The notes beneath the pieces are model-generated. The model did no database searches, was not told where the DNA came from, and was given only the letters and a program-made list of their open reading frames with translations. Shown here piece after piece: positions 17,387-25,339 of a stretch of 28,492 bases of DNA. The stretch covers positions 1 to 28,492 of the forward strand of contig JBGSKY010000137.1 of assembly GCA_041740995.1 (NCBI GenBank), written 5' to 3'. The position numbers were made by a program, and so were the translations under genes. This DNA comes from JBGSKY01 sp041740995. GTDB lineage: Bacteria > Planctomycetota > Planctomycetia > Pirellulales > Pirellulaceae. Numbering within the stretch: the first letter of the stretch is position 1; the number at the start of each line of letters is the position of its first letter.

Positions 17387-18463
17387 TTACGTCAACGACG
17401 CTTCTTTCGCCGTCGACTTTTTCTTCCATTCTTCCATCTCAATCATCGCACCGAGGATGTCTTCGAGCGACATGCGAATGCCCCATTGTGGGTAATGGCT
17501 CTTCAGCTTGCGTAGATCGCTGATGTAACAAATGTGATCGCCCATCCGATTGTCGTCGCCAAGCTTGTAATTGACTTTGTGTGAGCTAAGTTTCTCGATC
17601 AACGCGATGCACTCAAGAACCGAAGCGGAATTTTCTCGTCCGCCACCAATGTTATAAACTTCGCCCGGGCGAGGGTTCGACGCAAACGCTTCGAATGCCG
17701 CGATCACATCGTTGTTCTCAATCTGATCGCGAACTTGCTTGCCCTTGTACCCGAAAATAGTGTACGGCTTTTCGTAGACAGCGACATGCACGAGGTAGGA
17801 AAGAAATCCGTGTAACTCTACGCCCGAATGACTCGCTCCGGTCAAACAACCGCCGCGAAAGACGCCGACTTTCATTCCGAAATAGCGACCATACTCTTGG
17901 GCAATTACGTCCGCAGCGGTCTTTGAAGCACCAAACAGCGAGTGCATCGTTTGATCGATTCGGCAATGCTCGTCGATGCCGTGGAAATGCGCTTCATCAG
18001 CGTATTCCCAACGAGTTTCTAGCTCGACCAAGGGCAACTCGTTTGGCGCATCGCCATAAACCTTGTTCGTGCTCATGTGGCAAAAGACAGCGTCCGGGGA
18101 ATGCTGGCGGGTCGCCTCGAGCAAGTTGATCGTGCCGCCCGCATTGACGTCGAAATCTAACAGCGGGATGTCTTTGGCTTTATCGTGTGACGGTTGTGCC
18201 GCGCAGTGGATGATCCGATCAAATCGATTCTTGGAAAACAGCGCCTCGATCTGCTCGCGATTTCGAATGTCGATTTCTTGATGCTCAAAGTTCTTTGTGT
18301 CCGCTAGCAGCCGTTCCAAATTCCAACGCGTGCTGCCCTGCGGTCCAAAAAAAGTCTTCCGCATGTCATTGTCGATGCCGACCGTGTCAGCACCTTGCGC
18401 GTCATAATAACGCACTGCAGCGGAGCCAATTAGGCCACTGGAACCTGTTACCAAAACACGCAT
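17387..18463 (-). CDS. NAD-dependent sugar epimerase/dehydratase (extended SDR)
   Basis: A 358-residue extended short-chain dehydrogenase. It has the Rossmann motif TGSSGLIG (6-13), D30-N32 for NAD binding, and HCAAQPSHD near 86. S131 lies in MSTNKVYGD, and the active-site block SLFGASKTAADV carries F177 and K181. The C-terminal part (GYKGKQVRDQIENNDV, YNIGGGRENSASVLE) fits the CDP-paratose 2-epimerase / UDP-glucose 4-epimerase branch. The usual catalytic Tyr of YxxxK is Phe here. The start at 18463 is favoured by GAAGGT seven bases upstream; the frame is open 35 codons further but that stretch does not resemble the family. Expected role: making a nucleotide sugar for surface glycans. No other sugar gene is adjacent. 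Confidence 0.88.
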   Translation of the reverse strand: MRVLVTGSSGLIGSAAVRYYDAQGADTVGIDNDMRKTFFGPQGSTRWNLERLLADTKNFEHQEIDIRNREQIEALFSKNRFDRIIHCAAQPSHDKAKDIPLLDFDVNAGGTINLLEATRQHSPDAVFCHMSTNKVYGDAPNELPLVELETRWEYADEAHFHGIDEHCRIDQTMHSLFGASKTAADVIAQEYGRYFGMKVGVFRGGCLTGASHSGVELHGFLSYLVHVAVYEKPYTIFGYKGKQVRDQIENNDVIAAFEAFASNPRPGEVYNIGGGRENSASVLECIALIEKLSSHKVNYKLGDDNRMGDHICYISDLRKLKSHYPQWGIRMSLEDILGAMIEMEEWKKKSTAKEASLT

Positions 18464-18660
18464 CGAAATACCTTCGGTCAGCAATAAATTAGAGATTAGA
18501 AGGGTTACGGATCGCTTCAAAAGTGGTCGATAACCCAACCAATGATAGTTTAATTTATCAGGTGACAATTACCACATTGAGCATATGATTTCAGTTCTAG
18601 ACGCATAAGTAGCGCGGGGCGTTAGGCAGTTTCAATCGACCTAAATAACGTCCAGCGGGG

Positions 18661-19713
18661 CTAGAATTTGCCGTTTGAGAGGTCTTGGATCATATTTACA
18701 TAGTTTAAAAAGAAGCGAAAAATCAGGAAAATGATCAATCCCGCGATCATGATCCAAATCAACACCGAGGCCGTAACACTCATTGTCAGCAACGCATTCT
18801 TCGCCTGCGAGTCATATTGTCTTGCCAACGCATCCAGCGATTCGGTTTCGTTGCCACTCAGCTCGCCAACCTCGACCGCTTCGATAAACTCACGCGGAAG
18901 CACCCTTGAAGCCGCAAAACTTTCCGAGAGCGTCTGACCCTTTTTTACCGCCGCAATCGATTGCGGTGCTTGGCGGATGTAATAGTTATTCCCGGTGCTA
19001 GTAAACGCCATTTGCACCGCTCGAATTGCATCGACGCCCGCGTTGAGTAACAGCGACAGCACCATCGTAAGCCTTGAGAGGGCAAGGTACTTAAAAACAG
19101 CGCCAATCACCGGCACGTTGATCGCCAACGGCATCAGCAGCGAGTGCAGTCCGAACCAATTTTTCCAAATTGCGCGTACGACGATTCCAATCGCGATTGA
19201 AACGACTGCAATATAAAACCACAGCGTTAGAACCCCGCTGACGCCTTTCAACCCAAATCCAAGCGGATCGTAATTGTCTTGGGATGGATCATTGAACAGC
19301 ACACCCATCAACCAAATGAACAGGCTGATGATCATGATCGCCAACAGTATTTGGATCACTGGCCAACTGATCTGCTTCAAAAAACTTGATCGGGTATTGC
19401 GAAGGTCACGATAGTATTGGCTTAAGTACGCGAAGCTCTTATCGATGCCACCAGCTTGCTCGCCGGCATCTACTAAATTAGTCATCAGCCATGGAAAGTA
19501 GTCTGATCGATGTGACATCGCTTCAGATAAAGTATCGCCACCTAGCAAACGCTGGCGTACATCGGCTGCTGCTGCCTGATGCCGTTTGGTACCGATTTTC
19601 GATTCCATATCAAGCAGCTTCAGCGGGTCGATTCCAGAGCGAATCGCCGTTGAGAACCGAGCGCAAAGTTGCTCGGCGACCTTCAGAGAAATCTTGGGCG
19701 TAAAAATACTCAT
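18661..19713 (-). CDS. GspF/PilC-family inner-membrane protein
   Basis: A 350-residue protein with the two-repeat T2SSF layout. Cytoplasmic repeat 1 (FSTAIRSGIDPLKLLDM...WLMTNLVDAGEQAGGIDKSF) is followed by spans at about 116-140 and 161-181. Repeat 2 (LSRLTMVLSLLLNAGVDAIRAV...FIEAVEVGELSGNETESLDALA) is followed by a last span at about 312-337. This is the platform protein that works with a GspE/PilB ATPase in type II secretion or type IV pilus machines. No ATPase, secretin or pilin gene is in the window, so it is either a solo copy or part of a scattered system. Its ATG overlaps the TGA of the upstream esterase gene (ATGA, 19710-19713), implying translational coupling. Confidence 0.9.
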   Translation of the reverse strand: MSIFTPKISLKVAEQLCARFSTAIRSGIDPLKLLDMESKIGTKRHQAAAADVRQRLLGGDTLSEAMSHRSDYFPWLMTNLVDAGEQAGGIDKSFAYLSQYYRDLRNTRSSFLKQISWPVIQILLAIMIISLFIWLMGVLFNDPSQDNYDPLGFGLKGVSGVLTLWFYIAVVSIAIGIVVRAIWKNWFGLHSLLMPLAINVPVIGAVFKYLALSRLTMVLSLLLNAGVDAIRAVQMAFTSTGNNYYIRQAPQSIAAVKKGQTLSESFAASRVLPREFIEAVEVGELSGNETESLDALARQYDSQAKNALLTMSVTASVLIWIMIAGLIIFLIFRFFLNYVNMIQDLSNGKF

Positions 19714-21074
19714 CGTGATGCTTCCAACGATTGTTTAGGAGAGGCATCTGTCCAAAGCCAAATCATAATCTCGGGCAAAATAGACATCCCATGCTTCTTG
19801 GAGTGCATGCCTTGACCAGCCACAAATCGATAGTCGTAATTACTGTACTTCAACGCAGCGGCCATCCTTTGATTATTCAAGAACCAATTTCCAAGTTGGT
19901 TGTCTAAATCATTGGTGCCATCTTGTAATAAGACTTTCATCGGCTTGGGTGGCTGCGTCTTGCGAATTAGGGCTGGGTAATCGTGAGCGGTTTTCCACTG
20001 ACCGAATTGATCTCCGCTCAGCATCGTATCGGTGCCCGCGAGTGGATAGCTTTTTAGCGGACGGAAGTCGCAAAAGCTGCCAACAAATGTCACGACACGC
20101 CGAAACAAATCGTTTCGATACCAACTGGCTGTAAACGCACAACTGCCACCTGACGAAGAGCCTAATATAGCGTGATCCCACGGGTCTTCTGAATACGGAT
20201 ATTTCTCGCGAACGATCGCCAATATTTCTTCATCGAGAAAGTTTGCGTATCGTGGAGTGCAACTGTCATATTCATTGCCGCGATTCGAATTGGCTTTCGG
20301 GTTTTTCGTGCTGTCGCCTTTGGTTTCAATAAATTTTCCAGGATTAACAAACACTGCGATCATAGATGGGATTCGTTTTGCGGCTATCAGATTGTCCAGG
20401 ACGTTTACCGCATTGCCTTCGCCTTTCACAAACCCTTCGCCGTCATTGAATACCATCAGCTTGGTTGATTCGGCGCGTTCGTTAGTGTAATTGGCCGGCA
20501 CATAAACCCACCAATCACGAGTTGTGCCGACGAAATATTTCTGCGATTCAATCGCAGGCATTGAAATCAGCTCGCCATGTGGAACGTTATCTTGAGGCAT
20601 GCTTTCGGGCATCCAAGGATAGGCTTCGAATTGAAAGGAGTGGCCTTCTTCCGCCGGAAGATTTTGACTATCGATACGATAATAATATTTAATCGTGTCG
20701 AAATTTCTGAAACGCTCGACGCCGACCCACAGGTCGCTATCTAAGCGGGTTAATTGCCACGCGTCTTCGCGATCGCTGACGACAAGCACTTGATTTCTAT
20801 TTGGGGCGCGGATCGCCCAGCCAACATAGCCGCCTTTGAACCCATCGACCTGCATGATGTGTTGATGCTTCGGTGAACTTAGATCCTGACTCTTGAATTG
20901 CGTCCCAAAAAATTGCAGCAGTTGTTTGCGTTGTACTTCACTGAGCGTTTCGGATTGTAGTTCTTCATAAGCTTGTGCAAGTGTCATTTTCTCTTGAGCG
21001 TTTGCGGCTGAATGCAATTCAATAAAACCAGCAAAGCTGATTGCGAAAGCAATTCTTAGAAGTCGCGAGTGCAT
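19710..21074 (-). CDS. secreted esterase, enterochelin-esterase/feruloyl-esterase-like
   Basis: A 454-residue protein with a signal peptide (MHSRLLRIAFAISFAGFIELHSAANAQE). An N-terminal Ig-like/E-set domain (about 75-150, GYVGWAIRAPNRNQVLVVSDRE...YYYRID) precedes an esterase D-type alpha/beta hydrolase. Catalytic candidates are S307 in GSSSGG, D389 in DGTNDLDN and H424 or H428 in GMHSKKHG. This two-domain plan is that of Fes/IroE-like and carbohydrate-esterase-1 proteins; in planctomycetes such enzymes are usually ascribed to polysaccharide or ester-linked polymer breakdown. The substrate cannot be named. The stop overlaps the start of the GspF-like gene, so the two are probably one operon, which links an exported enzyme to a secretion-platform protein. 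Confidence 0.9.
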   Translation of the reverse strand: MHSRLLRIAFAISFAGFIELHSAANAQEKMTLAQAYEELQSETLSEVQRKQLLQFFGTQFKSQDLSSPKHQHIMQVDGFKGGYVGWAIRAPNRNQVLVVSDREDAWQLTRLDSDLWVGVERFRNFDTIKYYYRIDSQNLPAEEGHSFQFEAYPWMPESMPQDNVPHGELISMPAIESQKYFVGTTRDWWVYVPANYTNERAESTKLMVFNDGEGFVKGEGNAVNVLDNLIAAKRIPSMIAVFVNPGKFIETKGDSTKNPKANSNRGNEYDSCTPRYANFLDEEILAIVREKYPYSEDPWDHAILGSSSGGSCAFTASWYRNDLFRRVVTFVGSFCDFRPLKSYPLAGTDTMLSGDQFGQWKTAHDYPALIRKTQPPKPMKVLLQDGTNDLDNQLGNWFLNNQRMAAALKYSNYDYRFVAGQGMHSKKHGMSILPEIMIWLWTDASPKQSLEASR

Positions 21075-21474
21075 TGCATAGTCATCCGAAGAAGTTTGGA
21101 ACGCTAGATCGAGCGGTGCGTCGTTTCATATTGGCTCTGCATTCATCATAACGAAAGATGATCGTTGCGAGTGAGCCTCTTCGGTCTAATGCCGCGAGGA
21201 CGAGATTTTGAACACGAATTGTTCAGCAAATATAACGGCAATCGACTGCGGAAATGAACTTGTAAAACCAAGCTCGGCGACGTCGGGACTACAAAAGCGA
21301 GATCACAAATATCCGGTGTTGGCGTTTTAGATCACGAAGCTGATTCACGCATGAGAAAATATCGTAGAGATCGATTCGGATTTAGGAATCAATAATAGTG
21401 ATTGGCTTCAGTTTGAAGTGCCATGCAAATCGGGAATTTTTTTCGTGCTAGCGCTGCAACCACTTTCAATCTCA
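21075..21474. other. 400-bp intergenic stretch without recognisable feature
   Basis: Upstream of the esterase gene, so it should carry its promoter. No protein-like frame, RNA or obvious promoter hexamer pair was found. It ends at the structured repeat that starts at 21475. Confidence 0.4.
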
Positions 21475-21553
21475 GGGTAGCCGATCTCGCCAGAGATCGG
21501 ATTGCGCAACGAAAAAAACTCCGAAGTCTAGTGACTGCGGCTACGCGTTACCC
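21475..21553. repeat. cloverleaf-like intergenic repeat (two hairpins inside outer arms)
   Basis: Outer arms GGGTAG (21475-21480) and CTAC-gcgt-TACCC (21541-21553) enclose two 20-nt hairpins. Hairpin 1 is perfect: CCGATCTC-GCCA-GAGATCGG (21481-21500). Hairpin 2 has one mismatch: CCGAAGTC-TAGT-GACTGCGG (21521-21540). A 20-nt A-rich spacer lies between them. The symmetric spacing is typical of paired REP/BIME-type elements rather than a terminator. Confidence 0.75.
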
Positions 21554-21591
21554 GAAATTTCAATTTAGATGACGCACTATTCGCAAAGTTT

Positions 21592-22362
21592 TTAGCGGAC
21601 CTTCATTTTGGGGTTTTCTTTATGTGCAAGCATAGCGGTCTGTTCCGCGTTAGTTGCCGACCCGACAAATAGTCGAAGCACGTTGTCGTCGATTTCAACT
21701 TCGGTGACATTTTCCAAAATTTTTGAAATTTGACGATCGTTGTAAAGTGGCTGCGCGAAATTTCGCTGCTTGACTTGATCGATCCACATCGAAGAAATCG
21801 GGCTGCCATCGATACTCGCCTGCGAAACTGTCAGCGATAGGGCACCATCGATTACATCGACTTCGAATGTCACCTCCGCGTTGAAAAAACGTCCTTCGCC
21901 GCCTGGCAAGCTATCGGCAGGCAACGAGACATCCGCTTTAATCTGCTGGTCTTCGAACCGCACAAAGATCGCTTCCCTGAGTCGTGGCTCTTTGTGGATC
22001 AGAGTATTGATTTCGTCGGCCGTCAGCTCGATTTCTCGTTGTCGGTTCTCATCAAGAATTTCGGGTTCTGAGATTGAGTTGAGCTTCGTTTCGATTGCCG
22101 AAATTTGTTTTGCCGAAACGTTCATCCTCGGTAAGGGGACTCTTCGTTCGGAAGTTAAAGAATTAACGCGGTTGGTTAGAAACCAATACCCCATTAGGAT
22201 CGCGGCGACTGTGCAAACGATGCACGCGGTTGCGATGCGGGTCGCACGAATAACTGTTCGCGACCGTTTCTTGCAACGCTCGGCGATTGATTGTTGCTGA
22301 AGTTCCAAATCCGTTAGCATGAATTTGATAAACGCGATTAGACTTGAAAAATAATCCGTCAT
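21592..22362 (-). CDS. single-span membrane protein of unknown function
   Basis: A 256-residue protein. A basic cytoplasmic N-terminus (about 1-38) is followed by one membrane span (about 42-62, ATACIVCTVAAILMGYWFL) and a soluble external domain. The external part contains IELTADEINTLIHKEPRLR (about 111-129), then strands with GRFFNAEVTFEVDVIDGALSLTV and a SPISSMWIDQVKQRNFAQPL block. This pattern is seen in a family of planctomycete and verrucomicrobial hypothetical proteins that vaguely recall DUF2140/YpmS-like folds, but I cannot assign a function. It is divergent from guaD with 145 bp between the starts. Confidence 0.75.
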   Translation of the reverse strand: MTDYFSSLIAFIKFMLTDLELQQQSIAERCKKRSRTVIRATRIATACIVCTVAAILMGYWFLTNRVNSLTSERRVPLPRMNVSAKQISAIETKLNSISEPEILDENRQREIELTADEINTLIHKEPRLREAIFVRFEDQQIKADVSLPADSLPGGEGRFFNAEVTFEVDVIDGALSLTVSQASIDGSPISSMWIDQVKQRNFAQPLYNDRQISKILENVTEVEIDDNVLRLFVGSATNAEQTAMLAHKENPKMKVR

Positions 22363-22428
22363 GCGACTCCGTTACTCGATCAGATTAACAACATCGGTAC
22401 GGCCACGCGAGACGAAAATTTCGAATCT

Positions 22429-22455
22429 TTGCGTAAAAGCACAATCGACTATACT
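22429..22455 (+). promoter_or_regulatory. possible sigma-70-type promoter for guaD
   Basis: TTGCGT (22429-22434) and TATACT (22450-22455) are separated by 15 bp; reading the upstream element one base earlier gives 16 bp. The -10 is good, the spacing short. The predicted start lies about 45 bp before the ATG at 22508. Confidence 0.35.
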
Positions 22456-22507
22456 TTTGACGATTTAAGTTTTCCCGTTTTTATTTTTTTCACCACGACT
22501 GATTTTT

Positions 22508-22984
22508 ATGCAGCAAACCGACCTTAAATACATGCAGCGGGCAATTGAGCTAGCCACGCAGGGAGTGGATAGCAACGCGGGTGGTCCATTTGGTGCAATC
22601 GTTGTCCACAACGATCGGATCGTTGGCGAAGGTTGGAATCAAGTGACATCGTCAAATGATCCGACGGCCCACGCCGAGGTGGTGGCGATCCGTCATGCTT
22701 GCAAAACCCTTGGAACATTCCAGCTCACTGATTGCACGGTTTACACATCTTGCGAACCGTGTCCGATGTGTCTTGGCGCAATTTATTGGGCTCGACCGGC
22801 CCGTGTCTTATACGGTTGCACTCGGCAAGACGCAGCAGACATTGGGTTCGACGACAGTCACATCTACGACGAGATTGTATTGAGCATCGAGTCGCGTCGG
22901 ATACAGATGCAAAACTTCCTCCGCGAGCAAGCGCTCTTGGTTTTCCAGCAATGGTCCACCAAGTCCGACCGCATCGACTATTGA
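22508..22984 (+). CDS. guaD: guanine deaminase
   Basis: A 158-residue member of the CDA/zinc deaminase fold. The zinc site is complete: H55-A-E57 (THAE-type, PTAHAEVVAIR) and P84-C85-x2-C88 (SCEPCPMCLGAIYWARP), with E57 as proton shuttle. The text after the zinc site (IYWARPARVLYGCTRQDAADIGFDDSHIYDEI) follows Bacillus-type GuaD more closely than TadA, which has a different C-terminal half. Expected reaction: guanine to xanthine plus ammonia in purine salvage, in the cytoplasm. The length is normal for the family (about 155). The ribosome binding site is weak. It is monocistronic, divergent from a membrane protein gene and convergent with a poorly preserved gene. Confidence 0.92.
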   Translation: MQQTDLKYMQRAIELATQGVDSNAGGPFGAIVVHNDRIVGEGWNQVTSSNDPTAHAEVVAIRHACKTLGTFQLTDCTVYTSCEPCPMCLGAIYWARPARVLYGCTRQDAADIGFDDSHIYDEIVLSIESRRIQMQNFLREQALLVFQQWSTKSDRIDY

Positions 22985-23055
22985 AGCAAGAATGGATTCT
23001 AAAACGACACAACCGGGTAAGCTTCAATTAGCCCGCGATTGATGTTTCAAGCCAA

Positions 23056-23073
23056 GCGGCTCGTATGAGCCGC
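23056..23073. repeat. perfect hairpin at a convergent gene end
   Basis: GCGGCTC-GTAT-GAGCCGC lies between the guaD stop and the next convergent gene. No T-run follows on either strand, so it is a weak terminator candidate or a REP-like element. Confidence 0.5.
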
Positions 23074-23116
23074 GACGATCGCAATTCATGCAATTCGCAC
23101 ACCGAGATGCGATTCA

Positions 23117-23629
23117 TCACGAGCAGTGTTGGTTTGCTTGTGTAGCCGTTGTCCTTCGGCGGTAAGAACGTTCTCGCTCCAAACACGTTCTAAATGGATC
23201 AGCGCGCATTGCCGGCCACAGAAGACCAAATGTTGAAGTGCCGAGAGCGCCGAATGAACGAAACTCAGCAAGTATCGACTCGACCTTTGGCCAGTTGTCT
23301 TCAAAAGCTTCTGATTTCATTTCTCGCCAGTCCTCCCAAACTTCAGCGGAATAGTCTGGAGGCCGATTCAAATAAGCCCCACCGAAATCGAGACAAAATG
23401 GCGGGCTAACGATTGTCATTTCAATTGCAAGAAGTTCGTCGTCGAAATGAATCAATTGAGGAACGGCATAACCAGAAACGGTCTCGACTCCAAGATCACT
23501 CGAGCGGAAGTAAACTCCGAGTTCTCGGCGATTTACTCGTTCACGTTCATGAAACTTCACCGCAAAACGTTCGGAATGGGATAGATTTCGATTCACAAGT
23601 CCGATCACGAGTGAATGCAAAAGGTTCAC
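23117..23629 (-). CDS. conserved hypothetical protein, probably C-terminally damaged
   Basis: A 170-codon frame from a GTG at 23629, which starts about ten bases inside the gene-side border of a repeat block. The middle is clearly protein-like: NRRELGVYFR, SGYAVPQLIHFDDELLAIEMTIVSPPFCLDFGGAYLNRPPDYS and WEDWREMKSEAFEDNWPKVESILAEF. From memory this resembles planctomycete proteins that continue into a short D-x-x-P-G-N kinase-like block. Here the text after RSFGALG turns into Arg/Thr-rich sequence (SYRRRTTATQANQHCS) without such a motif. Another frame on the same strand stays open to 23086, so a frameshift near 23250-23290 is possible. Both ends are thus doubtful. The role is unknown. Confidence 0.55.
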   Translation of the reverse strand: MNLLHSLVIGLVNRNLSHSERFAVKFHERERVNRRELGVYFRSSDLGVETVSGYAVPQLIHFDDELLAIEMTIVSPPFCLDFGGAYLNRPPDYSAEVWEDWREMKSEAFEDNWPKVESILAEFRSFGALGTSTFGLLWPAMRADPFRTCLERERSYRRRTTATQANQHCS

Positions 23630-23649
23630 GTTCGAAGCGGGATAAAAAC

Positions 23650-23752
23650 GGTTTAAGCCCGAAGGGCTGATACACCCTTTGCCGTGGCCATTCAGGCCAG
23701 GGTTGCTTGCTGAGCCGTAGGCGCTGGCCTCGGGTAGTAACAGTCAAACTGT
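23650..23752. repeat. cluster of short palindromic intergenic repeats
   Basis: Within about 100 bp: AGCCC-GAA-GGGCT (23656-23668), TGGCC-ATTCA-GGCCA (23685-23699), an imperfect palindrome around GAGCCGTAGGCGCTGGCCTC (23712-23731) and ACAGT-CAA-ACTGT (23740-23752). The text AGCCCGAAGGGCTGATAC and CTGAATGGCC resembles dispersed REP-like DNA that I recall from Rhodopirellula-type genomes. It sits directly before the start of the gene at 23629. Confidence 0.65.
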
Positions 23753-23824
23753 AGCAAAGTCAACACCCGTGGCTGACGCTATCGGCTGAGTTTACATGAC
23801 CTCGGCAAGCCCATACGTTCTGAT

Positions 23825-24022
23825 TCAAAAGGCTTCAATGATCTCGATTCCTTCGGGTAAATCCTGCCGGTCGATCGAGATCAGCGGAGCATAGTCTTCT
23901 AAGCATCGTGCTGGTTTCTCACCCGCGTGAGAGCCAACTTCGACTCGGTCCAGTAAGCGATGGGCAGGAGCGTTACCGAGAGCATCTTTATGTTTGAAGA
24001 TAACTAGCTTTTGAGCCGCCAT
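23825..24022 (-). CDS. small hypothetical protein, possibly the 3' part of a broken gene
   Basis: A 65-residue frame starting MAAQKLVIFKHKDALGNAPA and ending LPEGIEIIEAF. No strong ribosome binding site is seen. The frame upstream of the ATG stays open and protein-like for 45 more codons (e.g. CHGFFNPHRAAETTFSENDL) without any start codon. It ends at a TAG (24158-24160), five codons after an ATG at 24175. The reading 24175-23825 would be a 116-codon gene with one amber codon, so this may be a recent pseudogene. No family is recognised. Confidence 0.45.
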   Translation of the reverse strand: MAAQKLVIFKHKDALGNAPAHRLLDRVEVGSHAGEKPARCLEDYAPLISIDRQDLPEGIEIIEAF

Positions 24023-24344
24023 TTGACCGCGAGCTGCCGAACGATCCGTATCAAACTTGTTATCAAGGGCTTTGCAAAAAAGTTGAAGGTCGTTCTCGGA
24101 AAAGGTCGTTTCCGCGGCGCGGTGAGGATTAAAAAAGCCATGGCAACGATAGAGTCCCTAAGGAACCGTGAACATGCGACCGATCGTTCGATTGCATGAA
24201 CGTGCGTTTGATTTGGTAATCGGACGCTATTGGAGTAAGCTATCGATGCGCAATTTTGGTTGCTGTGCGGCCTTGTGCAAAGCACTTGTAAGTTAGCGCC
24301 CACTTAAGAAAATTATAAACTGAGACGATCGGTAAGAACAAGTT

Positions 24345-25334
24345 ATGAAAGTTTCGCTCTCAAGGTCGCTGCTGATTATCAGCCTGGCATTTGTCGCTGG
24401 GATCGCGATCGGTTATCTCGTCGTCAATAAACCATCCGTAGAAAAACCTGCTGCCTCTGAAGGTGCTTCAGCCAAGCCTAGTGTCGATAAACTTGACGTA
24501 AAAGATGTCGCAATTGAAGAGCCAGCTAGCCCTGAGATAACGGCAAATCCATCGTTGAAAGAATCGCCAGCCGCTTTGCGATTGTTGGCTTGGAACTTGG
24601 AGTCGGGCAACAGCGATCCGAAGATCAATGCAGCGCAACTTAAGGAGTTTGCTGATGTCGATCTCTTTGGGCTGAGCGAAGTCGATCCGGCGGCTTTCGA
24701 AATCTATCTTGAAGCAATTGAATCGATTGACGATCGCAATTTTGCTTCGGTTAAAGGAAAAACCGGTGATAAAGATCGGTTGCAATTCGTCTACTGTACC
24801 GATCGGTTCGAGTTGCTCGAAGAAAAAGAGCCAAACGAACTGGCTGGAATCGTGGTCAACACTGGCGGCCATCGAAGCCCGTTAATATGCCTGCTCAAAG
24901 ACAAACGGACGGGCCAACGTTTTTATACCATGCTCGTTCATCAAGCTCGCGGGAACGAAAACTTTCGCAATCAGCAAGCGAGTGCTATTCGAGAATGGGC
25001 CCGCGATCAATCGATCGCCTTTGTTGCAATGGGCGACTTCAATTATGACTTCAGTTTTGAATCGCAACGCGGGAATCAATCGTTCGATGAATTGCGAAAA
25101 GATAATGTCTTGCAGTGGGTTCGACCGGAAGAATTAATTGAGTCGAATTGGACAGATCTAAATCATGACTTGGTCAACGATTACCCCAACTCGTTACTAG
25201 ACGGTTTCTTTGTGGCCGGTCCAGCTAAAGAATGGCAAGTGGTCAGTCGTGTGATCGTACGGCCAGGTGATTTTCCTGACGATGAATCGCGAAGTGATCA
25301 TCGACCAGTCGAGCTTGTCATTGAGTATCGATAG
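24345..25334 (+). CDS. exported or membrane-anchored EEP-family phosphodiesterase
   Basis: A 329-residue protein. An N-terminal signal anchor (about 6-28, SRSLLIISLAFVAGIAIGYLV) is followed by a Lys/Ala/Glu/Pro-rich linker (30-75) and an EEP domain. Active-site residues are N84 (LLAWNLE), E112 (LSEVDP), H199 (MLVHQARG), D231/N233 (GDFNYD) and D318-H319 (RSDHRPVE); D286 in LLDGFFV fits the product-side Asp. It is likely anchored with the enzyme outside the cytoplasm. Substrate unknown: the family covers nucleases, sphingomyelinases and inositol phosphatases. A polytopic membrane protein starts five bases after the stop, so they probably form an operon. It differs from the EEP protein at 16195 by having one span and a linker. 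Confidence 0.87.
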   Translation: MKVSLSRSLLIISLAFVAGIAIGYLVVNKPSVEKPAASEGASAKPSVDKLDVKDVAIEEPASPEITANPSLKESPAALRLLAWNLESGNSDPKINAAQLKEFADVDLFGLSEVDPAAFEIYLEAIESIDDRNFASVKGKTGDKDRLQFVYCTDRFELLEEKEPNELAGIVVNTGGHRSPLICLLKDKRTGQRFYTMLVHQARGNENFRNQQASAIREWARDQSIAFVAMGDFNYDFSFESQRGNQSFDELRKDNVLQWVRPEELIESNWTDLNHDLVNDYPNSLLDGFFVAGPAKEWQVVSRVIVRPGDFPDDESRSDHRPVELVIEYR

Positions 25335-25339
25335 TCCAC

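Noticed and set aside
22725..23027. 100-codon minus-strand and 99-codon plus-strand frames over guaD
   Set aside because: Both are shadows of the clearly conserved guanine deaminase sequence.
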